Of a stretch of DNA of 64,000 bases, positions 55,942 through 64,000 are shown one piece after another. A program made the translations under genes and the position numbers. The stretch is from NCBI GenBank assembly GCA_012103535.1, contig WLWQ01000002.1, positions 124,001-188,000 of the forward strand, read 5' to 3'. The stretch comes from Pseudomonadales bacterium (lineage in GTDB: Bacteria > Pseudomonadota > Gammaproteobacteria > Pseudomonadales > Pseudohongiellaceae). The number at the start of each line of letters is the position of its first letter. Position 1 is the stretch's first letter. Below the pieces are notes generated by a model that had not been told where the DNA came from, made no database searches, and saw nothing but the letters and a program-made list of their open reading frames with translations.

Positions 55942-58110
55942 CTAAAAGGTAGATCGTACTTTGAAAATAAATTCCGGACCGGTGGTTGAGCAAAAGTTTT
56001 CTATCTCTGCCAGATTGCCATCACGCAGATAACCATTGTAGCGTTTTCGCTGGAAACAATTTTCGAAATCTATACCGTTATTGATCTCCACTCGATAGGT
56101 TAAATTCCCAAATCCAACCTTTTCTGCGAACAGGCTCAGATTGGGCCTAATCTTGCCGGCGCCGAAGAATAAAACTCTGTCGATATCATAGATGACGCGA
56201 TTGCCGCCAGTGCCGCCAATGCCGCCGATGCCATCTTGATAGTTCAATCCGAAGCTAAGATTTCTCTCCGGGATATCTTGCCGATAACCAAAGCGGTAGC
56301 CGCCACGGTCATAGGGGACAATGGTGCGCTTCTTTTCAATCAACGGATCATAGATGTAGGCATCCTCGAGGTTCAGTCCGGCGGTAACAACTGCCTGAGG
56401 AAGATTAAGAAAACCAAGACGAATACTGGCGTTAAGATAAAGGCCAAAGACTTTGCCGTCGCCAACGTTGCCGTTTGCGCTTACCAGGTTTTGTGGATCG
56501 GTTGTGATATCAACCTTACCAATAGAGTTCCTAACGTCGTAGTAGAAGAATCGCGAATTTAACACGCCACCATCGTTTGGCAGTCGATAATCAAGATTGA
56601 AGTTATAGCGCCAGGTCTGTTCCTGCTCTAGCTCAGGGTTACCGGCTATCGTGTCTTGATCGTCGTCTCGCTGATTAACTCCGGCAGAAAAATCACGGAA
56701 GCTTAATTGAGAGATATCTTTCTCCACCGACACGCGAAATTGGAAGCTACTGTTTATATCGAAACGAAAGTCTAGCTTGGGTTTAATAAAATCAAAGTCC
56801 CGCTTCTTGTTGATGTCGCCGGTCTGTTCTATTTCAGATACTTCGTAAAGCAAGCTGCTCTCAAGCGACATGCGCGGGCTTATTTGCCAGTTGTGCGTAG
56901 CAAACCCTTCGTAGCGACGTTCTTCCACTTGTGAAAATGCATTAGGAACAGGAACAGGGCTTAATCCGCCATGCTCTGTTGAGGTGTCGCCAGGTAGGTT
57001 AAGCCCTAACAGCAGAGAAGAATCCTGTATCGTCTGTGCGCCCTCGAAACCCAGTTCCAATGTTTGATCCTCAACTACGGGCCAGGCATAGGAAGTACGA
57101 ACAATGCGTTCTCTATATCGACTTGCCGTGTCCAGGAAAAGATTTTTGGTTTCGGGTTGCTCTCCCGCGGATAAAGCGAATCGTTCCCGGGTGGTATCGT
57201 TGTTCCTCTCGTTTACTATGAACAATAATCGGTATTTTCCACCGCCTGCGAAATTGTGCTCGTAGTCGCCACCGAGCTCCCAGTTGTTCGCAATTGAGGG
57301 CAGATCTTCGCGTTCACGAGTGATGCTGGGAGGTGAGCTCTGATAGTCGGTGATCGTTCTAACAAGGTCTGCTGTAGGATCGTTATCGCTATAGAGTGCA
57401 TTGAATGCAATCCTGTCTTCCGGTGTCACCTGAAAGACCAGATTCGAATTAAGGCGATAGTTGGTTTGATCAGTGTAGCGACTCGACGCGCGCGTGTCGT
57501 TTAAGGAGCCATCGGCAAGATAACTAGTTTCGAAACTATCCTCAAACTGATAGCCAGAGCTTACATCTGCACTGAGCAGATAATTCAGTCTGCCTGACTG
57601 ACCATTGAAGGTAACACTGCCAAGCGGTTCTAGTTCGCTATCATTGAAGCGGGTAAAGCCAAGCTCTGCTGCTAAACTCGATGCCGAGCGCGCCTCCTTA
57701 AGTACTATGTTTACCAATTGTCCGCTATTGCGGAGATCGAGATCGCCCGATGTGCCCCGGATTATCTGGATGTAATCGACCTGGTCGGCGGTAATACGAT
57801 AGAGTTGGGCGCTCGCCTCGTTAGCCTTACCAGCCATGCGTTTACCATCGATAAGTATTTGTCCTTCGCCGCCAAGCCCGCGGTCGTTCTGGTTAAAACT
57901 AGGCACTTGATTACCCTCGAGGGCGAGAGCGATGCCGGGGATTCGATTCAGCATGTCGTTCACAGATACGGCACCATACTGGACGAAGTAAGCGGCCGGG
58001 TAGGTGATGGTGCCGTCTTCTTCAGTCACTTCCTGGGCGATGCCAGTGGGTGCGCGCACTAGAATTAGTGTCGTCAAGGCGACGAGCAAAGAGCAGCTGG
58101 ATATCTTCAC
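55942..58110 (-). CDS. TonB-dependent outer-membrane receptor
   Basis: About 722 residues from GTG 58110, which gives a good signal peptide (SSCSLLVALTTLILVRAPTG, cut near IAQ); a TTG at 58137 is the alternative. A plug domain (VNDMLNRIPGIALAL, GQILIDGKRM, VDYIQIIRGTSGDLDLRNSG) is followed by a 22-strand barrel ending in EFIFKVRSTF. It resembles TonB receptors with short plug and an outer membrane beta-barrel type (OMP_b-brl family) instead of siderophore receptors. Ligand unknown. No TonB-ExbBD genes in the window. Confidence 0.87.
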   Translation of the reverse strand: MKISSCSLLVALTTLILVRAPTGIAQEVTEEDGTITYPAAYFVQYGAVSVNDMLNRIPGIALALEGNQVPSFNQNDRGLGGEGQILIDGKRMAGKANEASAQLYRITADQVDYIQIIRGTSGDLDLRNSGQLVNIVLKEARSASSLAAELGFTRFNDSELEPLGSVTFNGQSGRLNYLLSADVSSGYQFEDSFETSYLADGSLNDTRASSRYTDQTNYRLNSNLVFQVTPEDRIAFNALYSDNDPTADLVRTITDYQSSPPSITREREDLPSIANNWELGGDYEHNFAGGGKYRLLFIVNERNNDTTRERFALSAGEQPETKNLFLDTASRYRERIVRTSYAWPVVEDQTLELGFEGAQTIQDSSLLLGLNLPGDTSTEHGGLSPVPVPNAFSQVEERRYEGFATHNWQISPRMSLESSLLYEVSEIEQTGDINKKRDFDFIKPKLDFRFDINSSFQFRVSVEKDISQLSFRDFSAGVNQRDDDQDTIAGNPELEQEQTWRYNFNLDYRLPNDGGVLNSRFFYYDVRNSIGKVDITTDPQNLVSANGNVGDGKVFGLYLNASIRLGFLNLPQAVVTAGLNLEDAYIYDPLIEKKRTIVPYDRGGYRFGYRQDIPERNLSFGLNYQDGIGGIGGTGGNRVIYDIDRVLFFGAGKIRPNLSLFAEKVGFGNLTYRVEINNGIDFENCFQRKRYNGYLRDGNLAEIENFCSTTGPEFIFKVRSTF

Positions 58111-58334
58111 GTTTTCTGTTTTTATCTCGGGGGTCAAGATTGATTGGACAGCATTGTAGCCGAGTGAGTATATGGGGTGAACTCACAACTGAACAATTAA
58201 TGGTTACGAATTGTGTCCGGTATAGACCAATTAAAGATGGTGCCCAAGAGATTGGTATCTATACAAGCACCTGTATCGTCACATGGTATTTTGTCGTTCA
58301 GTACTGAGAGATTAATACAATTAATCAGCAAATT

Positions 58335-59387
58335 TTACAACTCTTGCGTAGCAATATTTTCTAAGTAATCACCCCTAACTATTGATGCTGTTTTATGTGC
58401 GCCACCGTGATGCCAGCCTGGCGGCATGACAAGGTAGAAGAACTTATTGACCAGGCCCGGGGCATTTAATATGTCTTTGGCAAGAGCTAGAAATTCTCCA
58501 AAATAAACATCGAAAAAGTTTCCGGAGTTCATTTTCCGGTTAATTCCGTAGTCGATTTTCACCTCCAGTTGTTCTTCCTGATAGGTTTTAAATACCCTGT
58601 CCCATATATTGAGCAGATTGCAAAAGTTGGTATCTATATACAATGGGTTGCGGGCGTGATGGACTCTATGATGCGAAGGGGTCAACATAATCTTGTTCAA
58701 AAATCCGAATCTGGCATCTCTTATCATGTTTTCTCCCACGTGGATGAAAGCGCCGTAGGTTCCATCAATAAACATGATGATGAATAACATTTCTGGTTGA
58801 AGGCCCAACAAAATGCACACGGTTGTGCGAATTGTGTCGGCATAAGGTGCCTCCAGGAAGAAGTGAGCATGAGTAACAGATAGATTCATGCTTTCAGGTG
58901 CATGATGGGTCGAATGAAGACACCAGAACAGGCGTACTTTATGCCCGAGGTAGTGGTAGATGAAATGTCCGAACTCCCAAACAATGTAACCATAGATGAA
59001 CCAATACCAGGTCATTTCTGTTTGAAAGGGAGCGTATTTTTGAAACAGGCCGATACAAAGCACGACCATGCCTAGTGCTATGAATCTTCCAATGAATCGG
59101 TTGAACACATAGATCAGAAAAGTAATCTTGTAGACTTTGGTGTCAGCCTTTTTGTAAACAAGACCTAAAGAAAATTCAAAAATAATAAGTAGCGGAATAA
59201 TAGGACGAATAAAGGCCTGGATACCGGCATAAGTCGTGAAAGAACTGAAGTCGCCCGTACTCAAAATTTCCCAAGCTTGAGATATTCGCAAAAAGCCGAG
59301 TACTTCATCGTATAACGTTAAAACAATTTCCATTTGGGTGCTTCTAATTGTTTCAATATTGAGAGTGCTAATTTTAGTTATTTTCAC
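58335..59387 (-). CDS. Sterol desaturase / fatty acid hydroxylase family membrane protein
   Basis: About 350 residues with five to six membrane helices and the three His boxes of the family: HFIYHYLGH, HSTHHAPE and HHRVHHARN, plus a fourth conserved His in AHFFLEAP. These bind a di-iron centre that hydroxylates or desaturates a lipid. The start is uncertain: a GTG at 59387 has AGAGG 6 bases upstream, and an ATG at 59333 (MEIVLTLYDE) is nearer the usual length but has no site. It is divergent from the ArsR gene; the operator at 59473 is 86 bases from its start. Confidence 0.85.
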   Translation of the reverse strand: MKITKISTLNIETIRSTQMEIVLTLYDEVLGFLRISQAWEILSTGDFSSFTTYAGIQAFIRPIIPLLIIFEFSLGLVYKKADTKVYKITFLIYVFNRFIGRFIALGMVVLCIGLFQKYAPFQTEMTWYWFIYGYIVWEFGHFIYHYLGHKVRLFWCLHSTHHAPESMNLSVTHAHFFLEAPYADTIRTTVCILLGLQPEMLFIIMFIDGTYGAFIHVGENMIRDARFGFLNKIMLTPSHHRVHHARNPLYIDTNFCNLLNIWDRVFKTYQEEQLEVKIDYGINRKMNSGNFFDVYFGEFLALAKDILNAPGLVNKFFYLVMPPGWHHGGAHKTASIVRGDYLENIATQEL

Positions 59388-59466
59388 TCTCAACCTCTAG
59401 TTAGAACTCTCACGGCATATTTAAATAGCCCCAATGGATTTTACAGCCGCTTAGCTGAAACAAGTC

Positions 59467-59495
59467 TTGCCAATGCAACAATATTGTTGCATAAT
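59467..59495 (+). promoter_or_regulatory. Promoter with overlapping perfect 20-bp operator palindrome
   Basis: The -35 box TTGCCA (59467-59472), a 17-base spacer and the -10 box CATAAT (59490-59495) make a near-consensus sigma-70 promoter. The spacer holds the perfect palindrome ATGCAACAATATTGTTGCAT (59473-59492), so a bound protein would block RNA polymerase. The first transcribed base would lie near 59502, the GTG of the ArsR gene, so the mRNA may be leaderless. Confidence 0.75.
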
Positions 59496-59501
59496 TAAAC
59501 C

Positions 59502-59807
59502 GTGAAAGGTTCTGATGATCAACTCAATCGCCTCTATCGAGCGATCGGTGATACTACGAGGCGTCGGATTATTGATGAGCTGGCGCTACGTGACCGGCAG
59601 TCTCTATTTGAGATATATGCGCGCGTACTGAGTGAACATGGCATCAACCATTCGCGGCAGGCATTTTCGCGACATCTAAGCGTACTAGAAGAAGTAGGTA
59701 TTATCGAAGTGGAATGGGAAGGCAATACTAAACTCCACTCTCTGAACAAAACGCCGTTAACTGATTCGCTAAGCGGCTGGATAGAAAAATTTAAGGAGCA
59801 AAAATGA
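59502..59807 (+). CDS. ArsR-family winged-helix regulator
   Basis: A 101-residue regulator. LYRAIGDTTRRRIIDELAL opens the ArsR winged-helix fold, with the recognition helix around SRQAFSRHLSVLEEVGIIEV and the wing EGNTKLHSLN. No metal-binding Cys pair is present, so it senses something other than a metal. The GTG start has no ribosome-binding site, which agrees with leaderless translation from the promoter upstream. Its stop overlaps the VOC gene's ATG (ATGA). It probably represses its own promoter through the palindrome (inference). Confidence 0.87.
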   Translation: MKGSDDQLNRLYRAIGDTTRRRIIDELALRDRQSLFEIYARVLSEHGINHSRQAFSRHLSVLEEVGIIEVEWEGNTKLHSLNKTPLTDSLSGWIEKFKEQK

Positions 59808-60193
59808 AAATTTACGTAACAAGTGTATTAGTTGATGACCAGGCAGTGGCGCTCGACTTTTATACCAACAAACTTGGCTTCGAAGTTAAACACGATATAC
59901 CGGTGGGGGAACATCGCTGGCTCACTGTTGTATCTAAGGAACAACCAGACGGCACGGAACTATTGTTGGAACCGAGTGAGCATCCTGCCGCTGGCCCATA
60001 CAAATCCGCACTTGTTGCAGATGGTATCCCGTTCACTTCTTTTCAAGTTGATGACGTGGAAGCAGAGCATAAACGCTTGAGCGAAGCTGGAGTGGAATTT
60101 ACTCAAACCCCTATGGAAGCAGGGAATGTAAAAATGGCCGTGCTAAATGACACCTGCGGAAATCTTATTCAGTTAATAGAGATGTTGGAATAG
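59804..60193 (+). CDS. VOC (glyoxalase/bleomycin-resistance) family protein
   Basis: A 129-residue cytosolic protein with two beta-alpha-beta-beta-beta units. Landmarks are VDDQAVALDFYTNKLGFEVKHDIP, LLLEPSEHPAAGPYKSAL and the last metal-type Glu in NLIQLIEM. It is a typical partner of ArsR regulators and could act on a reactive small molecule or bind a drug. AAGGAG precedes the ATG inside the ArsR gene. Confidence 0.88.
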   Translation: MKIYVTSVLVDDQAVALDFYTNKLGFEVKHDIPVGEHRWLTVVSKEQPDGTELLLEPSEHPAAGPYKSALVADGIPFTSFQVDDVEAEHKRLSEAGVEFTQTPMEAGNVKMAVLNDTCGNLIQLIEMLE

Positions 60194-60232
60194 AAAAAGT
60201 AAATAACTCAATAATATTTGTAGGGTATGTTT

Positions 60233-60724
60233 ATGTCTCTTAACAAAATCACTGCCATTAGATGGATCATATGTTTTCTGGGTTTGGTAACAGTACTTCT
60301 CGCTGGCGAAGTCCGAATGAAGTTAGCTACTGTTAGTGCTCAAGAAAATTCCTCCGATCAGGAGTCTGTGCTAACAATTCAGTACCTCGAAATAGTTACA
60401 CCGAATGTAAATGGAGTGGCAGCACTTTACTCGCAAATATATGGTGTTACTTTCGGTGAAGCTGATCCGAACTTGGGCATGGCCCGAACTGCAAAATTAG
60501 TCGGTGGTGGGATGATAGGTATCAGAGGGCCGCTTCGCGACGATGAGCAAGCAATAGTACGCCACTATGTTCTCGTCGAAGACATTGTTGCATCTGTTTC
60601 GGCAGCCAGAATGGCTGGGTCTGAAATAGCGCTGCCAGAAACTGAGATTGAAGGTTATGGTCAAATCGCAGTTGTTATCCAAGATGGTATTGAATCAGGG
60701 CTTTGGCAACTTGATGCTCCCTAA
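60233..60724 (+). CDS. Exported VOC-family protein
   Basis: A 163-residue protein from ATG 60233 (AGGG 7 bases upstream; ATG 60227 is the alternative). Unlike the previous gene it has an N-terminal signal or anchor (WIICFLGLVTVLLAG). The VOC domain shows IQYLEIVTPNVNGVAALYSQ and LVGGGMIGIRGPLR, and VEDIVASVSAARMAG, but some metal ligands seem to be missing. It follows the ArsR/VOC pair by 39 bases in the same direction and is probably part of that operon. Confidence 0.75.
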   Translation: MSLNKITAIRWIICFLGLVTVLLAGEVRMKLATVSAQENSSDQESVLTIQYLEIVTPNVNGVAALYSQIYGVTFGEADPNLGMARTAKLVGGGMIGIRGPLRDDEQAIVRHYVLVEDIVASVSAARMAGSEIALPETEIEGYGQIAVVIQDGIESGLWQLDAP

Positions 60725-60768
60725 TAACCTGTACTTAGCTTCTATACTTTTACCCAGGCTAGTTTTGC

Positions 60769-62067
60769 TTACGGATCTTCCAAACGCCTACCTGCGCAGC
60801 CAGACCCATTTACCGTAGTTACTCTGAGTAGAGTAACTCCCCGATTAGCGAACGTGTCGATGTCAGAACAGCGCACAGCGGTGAAGCGCAGGTCTAGCTC
60901 GTCGCCCGCTGCGATGCCCTGGTTATGGAGTAATGGTTGTACGTCAGAGAGTGACCAGTTCCGCGCTACACTAAGTTCTCTCAGTTGATCGAGACTGGCG
61001 ATGGCACTCACGTCCGAGATTTTATTGTTCTCAAGGCGCAGTACTTCCAGTGCGTGTAATCTTCTAAGTGGAGCGATGTCCTCAATACTATTATTGGTGA
61101 GGAACAGTTCCTTCATTCTTATCATGCCTGCAAGGGCGCTAATGTCGGAAATTGCATTGTCGTCAAGGCTCAGTTGCTGCATATCGCTCATGCCACGCAG
61201 TGCACTGATGTCTTCTATCTGGTTGCCATGAGCCCACAACAAGATTAATTCATTCAAACCAGCAAGGGCGCTGATGTCTTCAATCTGATTATCGTAGATG
61301 CGCAAATGAATGAGCTTAGTGAGATTGGCGAGAGGGCTAATGTCCTCAATGGCATTGAGATGAATACGCAACAAGCGCATTTCCGTGAGACCAGCCAGCG
61401 GGCTGATGTCGGTGATGCCATTGAACACCACGTCTGGGTCGCGTCCGTCATCCATAGCGAGCCAATAATTCAACTGATTCGGATATAGGCCATGCACATG
61501 CAATTGACGAAGTTTCGTGAGCCCTGCCAATGGGCTTATATCGGAGATTGGATTTTCACTGATAATGAGCCGCTCAAGATTAACCAGATCACTCAAAGGT
61601 TAGATGTCACTAATCCAATTAGTGTGCAGGACTAGAGAAGTGAGCTTCGTTAAATGGCGCAGCGGATTGATGTCGGTAATGAGTCTGTTGAACATCGACA
61701 GTGAGGTTAAGCCGGTGAGATTTTGAATGCCATCCAGGCTCTCGAAGGCGGGTTCCGAAGGTGCTCTTGCTGGTCTTAAAGTACCGCCGTAAACGACACG
61801 TTCACTAGTCGCAGTAACGGCAAGCTGCTCCAACTCGGCAGCGCGCCCGCAACTAAGTGGCGCCTGCGCATCCAATCCCAGCGCGTTATGAACAACGACC
61901 GCCAGGTCTGGATCTGCGAAGGTGACAATGGCATCTGCTGAAAAATCGCGGCAGTGATCTTCAGGTGATAAAGTGGGTGATTGGATGGATTGCGCCTGAG
62001 TGGCAATAAAGGGAAAGCACAGTAATGTCAGTGCAATCAGGTTTGATGAGCGTGCGCGAAAATTCAT
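60769..62067 (-). pseudogene. Internalin-like leucine-rich-repeat protein, with an in-frame stop
   Basis: From ATG 62067 (signal peptide PFIATQAQ) the protein has an N-terminal cap and about ten 22-residue repeats of the type ITDISPLAGLTKLxxLxIxxN, then a C-terminal cap (GIAAGDELDLR, Cys pair). At 61600-61602 the codon between ISDI and PLSDL is TAA where the repeat calls for Ser (TCA would need one base change). After the stop the same frame continues to 60769. The paralogue at 63166 has Ser (AGC) at the matching place. Either a real nonsense mutation, a sequence error or readthrough. The protein would be surface-exposed and bind protein. Confidence 0.8.
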
Positions 62068-62139
62068 GGGGGCTTTCTCCCTTATTGTCTTCCACATAGT
62101 CTTCTTAAAAGTCTTTCTTCTATATATAGGAGCAATTAA

Positions 62140-63147
62140 CTAATCTGAGCCGTCACTGAACTCAATTTCAGCGACTGCTATGCCACTTTCGCCTGCAACG
62201 GAATAGAGTAAATAGATTTTGCCGTCTTCCTGATAGATGGCCGGATCTCTGAGTTGGTGAACCTGTTCATCGATATAGCCTCCTCTTGAAGCTTCGACGG
62301 GCAAGTTGGCGCCTTCGTAATTCATTTCAGGTCGCAATACTTCAATCGGCTCACTTGCGATCCATTCATTCCAGTCATCTGTTAACGCGATTGTGGAAAG
62401 CATTATGCGTTCCGGTTCATCGCCCCGGTTAGTGAAAAATACATAGAGGTGTTCATCTCGAATCAGCAGTGCCGAATGACGCATGTCAGGTGTAAAAAAT
62501 TGGGGGCCCGCTTCGAAACTCGTCAAGCCGTCGCGTGAGCGAAAAAAGAAACCTGGCATACTCATGGCGTAGTGGAAACCCTCATGCTCAATCACGCGAA
62601 AATAGGCTCGGCCTAATTCTTCTTCTCTGCCTTCGAAGTGAATTCCGTCTTTAGAAACTGCTGCACGGGTGAATTGTCTACCTACACCTCGGCCATGGAA
62701 ATACATCACTATTTGTTGAAGATCTTCACGTACGTGTACGTCGGGCGAGGCGATATGCGCATACAGAGGAGCGGTCCGTCCTGGTGCAAGCGAGCAGGGC
62801 GGGCATGTAGTAGGAAAGTAGGAGTCTTCGAGTTTTAAGGAGCCTGGTGGATACACCGTCCATGGGCCAGTCACTTCATCGGCGTATGCCATGCGCATGT
62901 AGGAGCCGCGGTGATCGGCAAAATACAGATAATAATTTCCAAGCGGATCCTCGACCCAATCAGGTACCTTGATCAATGAGGGGCCCTGGATATTGCCGCC
63001 CATTCGAGCATCCAATTCAGGCGTAATGATAGGACCATCGCCAAGACGGGTAACGGTTACAGCATTTGGTTCTGCTGCCTGCACAGTAGTAAACAATACT
63101 GATAGCGAGCAAAGAAGTAGGGCGTACGCTTTTAGTGTTTTCATCAT
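62140..63147 (-). CDS. Exported five-bladed beta-propeller protein (GH43-like superfamily)
   Basis: A 335-residue protein with a signal peptide (LFTTVQA|AE). Blade motifs are NYYLYFADHRGSYMRMAYAD, SPDVHVREDLQQIVMYFHG, HYAMSMPGFFFRSRDGL, LYVFFTNRGDEPERIML and RDPAIYQEDGKIYLLYSVAG, of the kind found in the GH43/GH32 glycosidase superfamily. I see no safe assignment of the three acidic residues, so activity is not claimed. It may bind or cleave a polysaccharide. It sits between two LRR genes on the same strand, with 72 and 18 bases between them. Confidence 0.72.
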   Translation of the reverse strand: MMKTLKAYALLLCSLSVLFTTVQAAEPNAVTVTRLGDGPIITPELDARMGGNIQGPSLIKVPDWVEDPLGNYYLYFADHRGSYMRMAYADEVTGPWTVYPPGSLKLEDSYFPTTCPPCSLAPGRTAPLYAHIASPDVHVREDLQQIVMYFHGRGVGRQFTRAAVSKDGIHFEGREEELGRAYFRVIEHEGFHYAMSMPGFFFRSRDGLTSFEAGPQFFTPDMRHSALLIRDEHLYVFFTNRGDEPERIMLSTIALTDDWNEWIASEPIEVLRPEMNYEGANLPVEASRGGYIDEQVHQLRDPAIYQEDGKIYLLYSVAGESGIAVAEIEFSDGSD

Positions 63148-63165
63148 AGTAAGATCTGAAAATCC

Positions 63166-64000
63166 TTAACGTTGTCTAGTGGCGGTGAGACAAGAAGAAA
63201 ACAACTCAGTGCGGACTTCCACACCTTTCTCTGCCAGTCGTGCCTGCTCTGTGCATGACACGTTGGTATGCCTGAGCTCGACGATATCCCCAGCCCCAAT
63301 ACCCGGGTTTTCAAACAGTGCCTGAATATTCGTTAATTCAGGATTGAAGCGGAGGTCGAGAGCCATCAGGTTTGTGAGTCCACTAAGTGGTGATATATCT
63401 GTAATGTCGTTCCCAGTCAGTTCAAGATATTCAAGACTCGTGAGCCCGCGTAAAGGACTGAGGTCAGTGAACGAGTTCCCAGCTAGTCGCAGTTCGATTA
63501 ATGATGTCAATCCACTTAAAGGGGTCAGGTCACTTATATCTTGCGTGTGAATATTTAGATCAACTAGCTTGGTAAGTTTTGCCAATGGGCTAATGTCAGT
63601 AACGGCACTAGTGAATAGCACACCAGTCGCTCCCATAACCGTCCTGGGGTTTTGCCCGCCGATGAAATCACCGTGACGATGCATTCGAAGCACTCTCAGT
63701 TCTGTAAGTTCACTTAGAGGACTAACATCAGTCAATGGGTTTTCGGCGATCCGTAAATCGACCAGATTGGTCAACTTTCCTAAAGGGCTGAAATCAGAAA
63801 TCCAGTTGGTATGCATGTTTAAATGTGTCAATTCGGTAAGTTCAGCCAGGGGACTAATATCAGAGAGCCCTCGATTGGGAAGAGCGAGGTTAGTTAATCC
63901 TGTGAGATTCTGTATTCCGGATAAGTCGTGAAAAATGTGTTCAGGATCAATCCACTCAGGCGAACCGGAAACCGATCTTCTCGCACCTCCACCGGAAGTG
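63166..64000 (-). CDS. Internalin-like leucine-rich-repeat protein, 5' end outside window
   Basis: The frame is open to the right edge, so the start lies beyond 64000 (a TTG at 63831 is not the start). It contains GIQNLTGLTNLALPNRGLSD, then repeats such as DISPLAELTELTHLNMHTNW, DFSPLGKLTNL and DLTPLSGLTSLIELRLAGN, with a non-repeat loop around HGDFIGGQNPRTVMGATG and a C-terminal cap with a Cys pair (VSCTEQA, FSSCLTA). It is a paralogue of the gene at 60769 and intact as far as seen. Confidence 0.85.
   Translation of the reverse strand, partial: TSGGGARRSVSGSPEWIDPEHIFHDLSGIQNLTGLTNLALPNRGLSDISPLAELTELTHLNMHTNWISDFSPLGKLTNLVDLRIAENPLTDVSPLSELTELRVLRMHRHGDFIGGQNPRTVMGATGVLFTSAVTDISPLAKLTKLVDLNIHTQDISDLTPLSGLTSLIELRLAGNSFTDLSPLRGLTSLEYLELTGNDITDISPLSGLTNLMALDLRFNPELTNIQALFENPGIGAGDIVELRHTNVSCTEQARLAEKGVEVRTELFSSCLTATRQR

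Noticed and set aside
1-64000. CRISPR array, prophage or integrative element
   Set aside because: No regularly spaced repeats, no integrase, no tRNA end and no phage structural genes were seen.

Overview
The window reads as chromosomal DNA of an aquatic, probably marine, heterotrophic gammaproteobacterium (inference). The support is a DUF2789 gene, a 7TMR-DISM hybrid histidine kinase, a PQQ dehydrogenase, a TonB-dependent receptor, many exported proteins and lipoproteins, and moderate-to-low GC. No rRNA, tRNA, CRISPR array, transposase, integrase or phage gene was seen. About half of the proteins carry signal peptides or lipoboxes, so this is largely an envelope and periplasm gene region.

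Layout. 1-8.8 kb: the 3' part of a flavin amine oxidase, a membrane TPR protein, an AraC regulator with an exported amidohydrolase, a DUF4336 protein and a PQQ dehydrogenase with a fused cytochrome c. 8.8-11 kb: a reverse-strand 7TMR-DISM hybrid histidine kinase whose receiver is frameshifted. 11.4-16.5 kb: a tight five-gene operon (LolA-like protein, two FtsX-type permeases, an ATPase, an outer-membrane barrel) that looks like an envelope lipid or lipoprotein export system. 16.6-22.4 kb: small exported proteins, including two of the three copies of an unnamed secreted family with a YACHEGN motif. 22.7-26.5 kb: a MacB-type permease and an NHL propeller lipoprotein. 26.8-32.6 kb: a DUF1592 / DUF1552 / ankyrin operon. 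32.7-34.5 kb: an overlapping operon of an STN-domain exported protein, an ECF sigma factor and a membrane protein that is probably its anti-sigma factor. 34.8-46 kb: mixed single genes (third YACHEGN copy, SPFH protein, DUF2789, alpha/beta hydrolase, LamG protein with an acidic tail, TolB-like propeller, degenerate retropepsin-like protein, M1 aminopeptidase). 46-50 kb: a membrane AraC regulator with two small downstream genes, and a RidA-family lipoprotein. 50-56 kb: a DUF4347 surface protein (frameshifted), an exported cyclophilin and a PhyH dioxygenase. 55.9-60.7 kb: a TonB receptor, a sterol-desaturase-type hydroxylase, and an ArsR/VOC pair behind a perfect 20-bp operator palindrome. 60.8-64 kb: two internalin-like leucine-rich-repeat genes flanking a five-bladed-propeller gene; the first LRR gene has an in-frame stop and the second runs off the window.

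Two genome-scale patterns stand out. First, intergenic gaps hold many short palindromic or inverted-repeat elements of several related sequence types (cores such as ggggacagatctattt, ggggacactgataa, ggggacagaccacg, ggggtcagagta, ggggacggaggga). They look like REP/REPIN-type elements; no RAYT transposase is in the window. Second, four genes are each broken by one lesion: two single-base indels in T runs, one frameshift in a receiver domain and one nonsense codon. These may be real decay or consensus errors; read data would decide. A 57-bp copy of the amine oxidase 3' end at 3361-3417 shows that the left edge has been rearranged.
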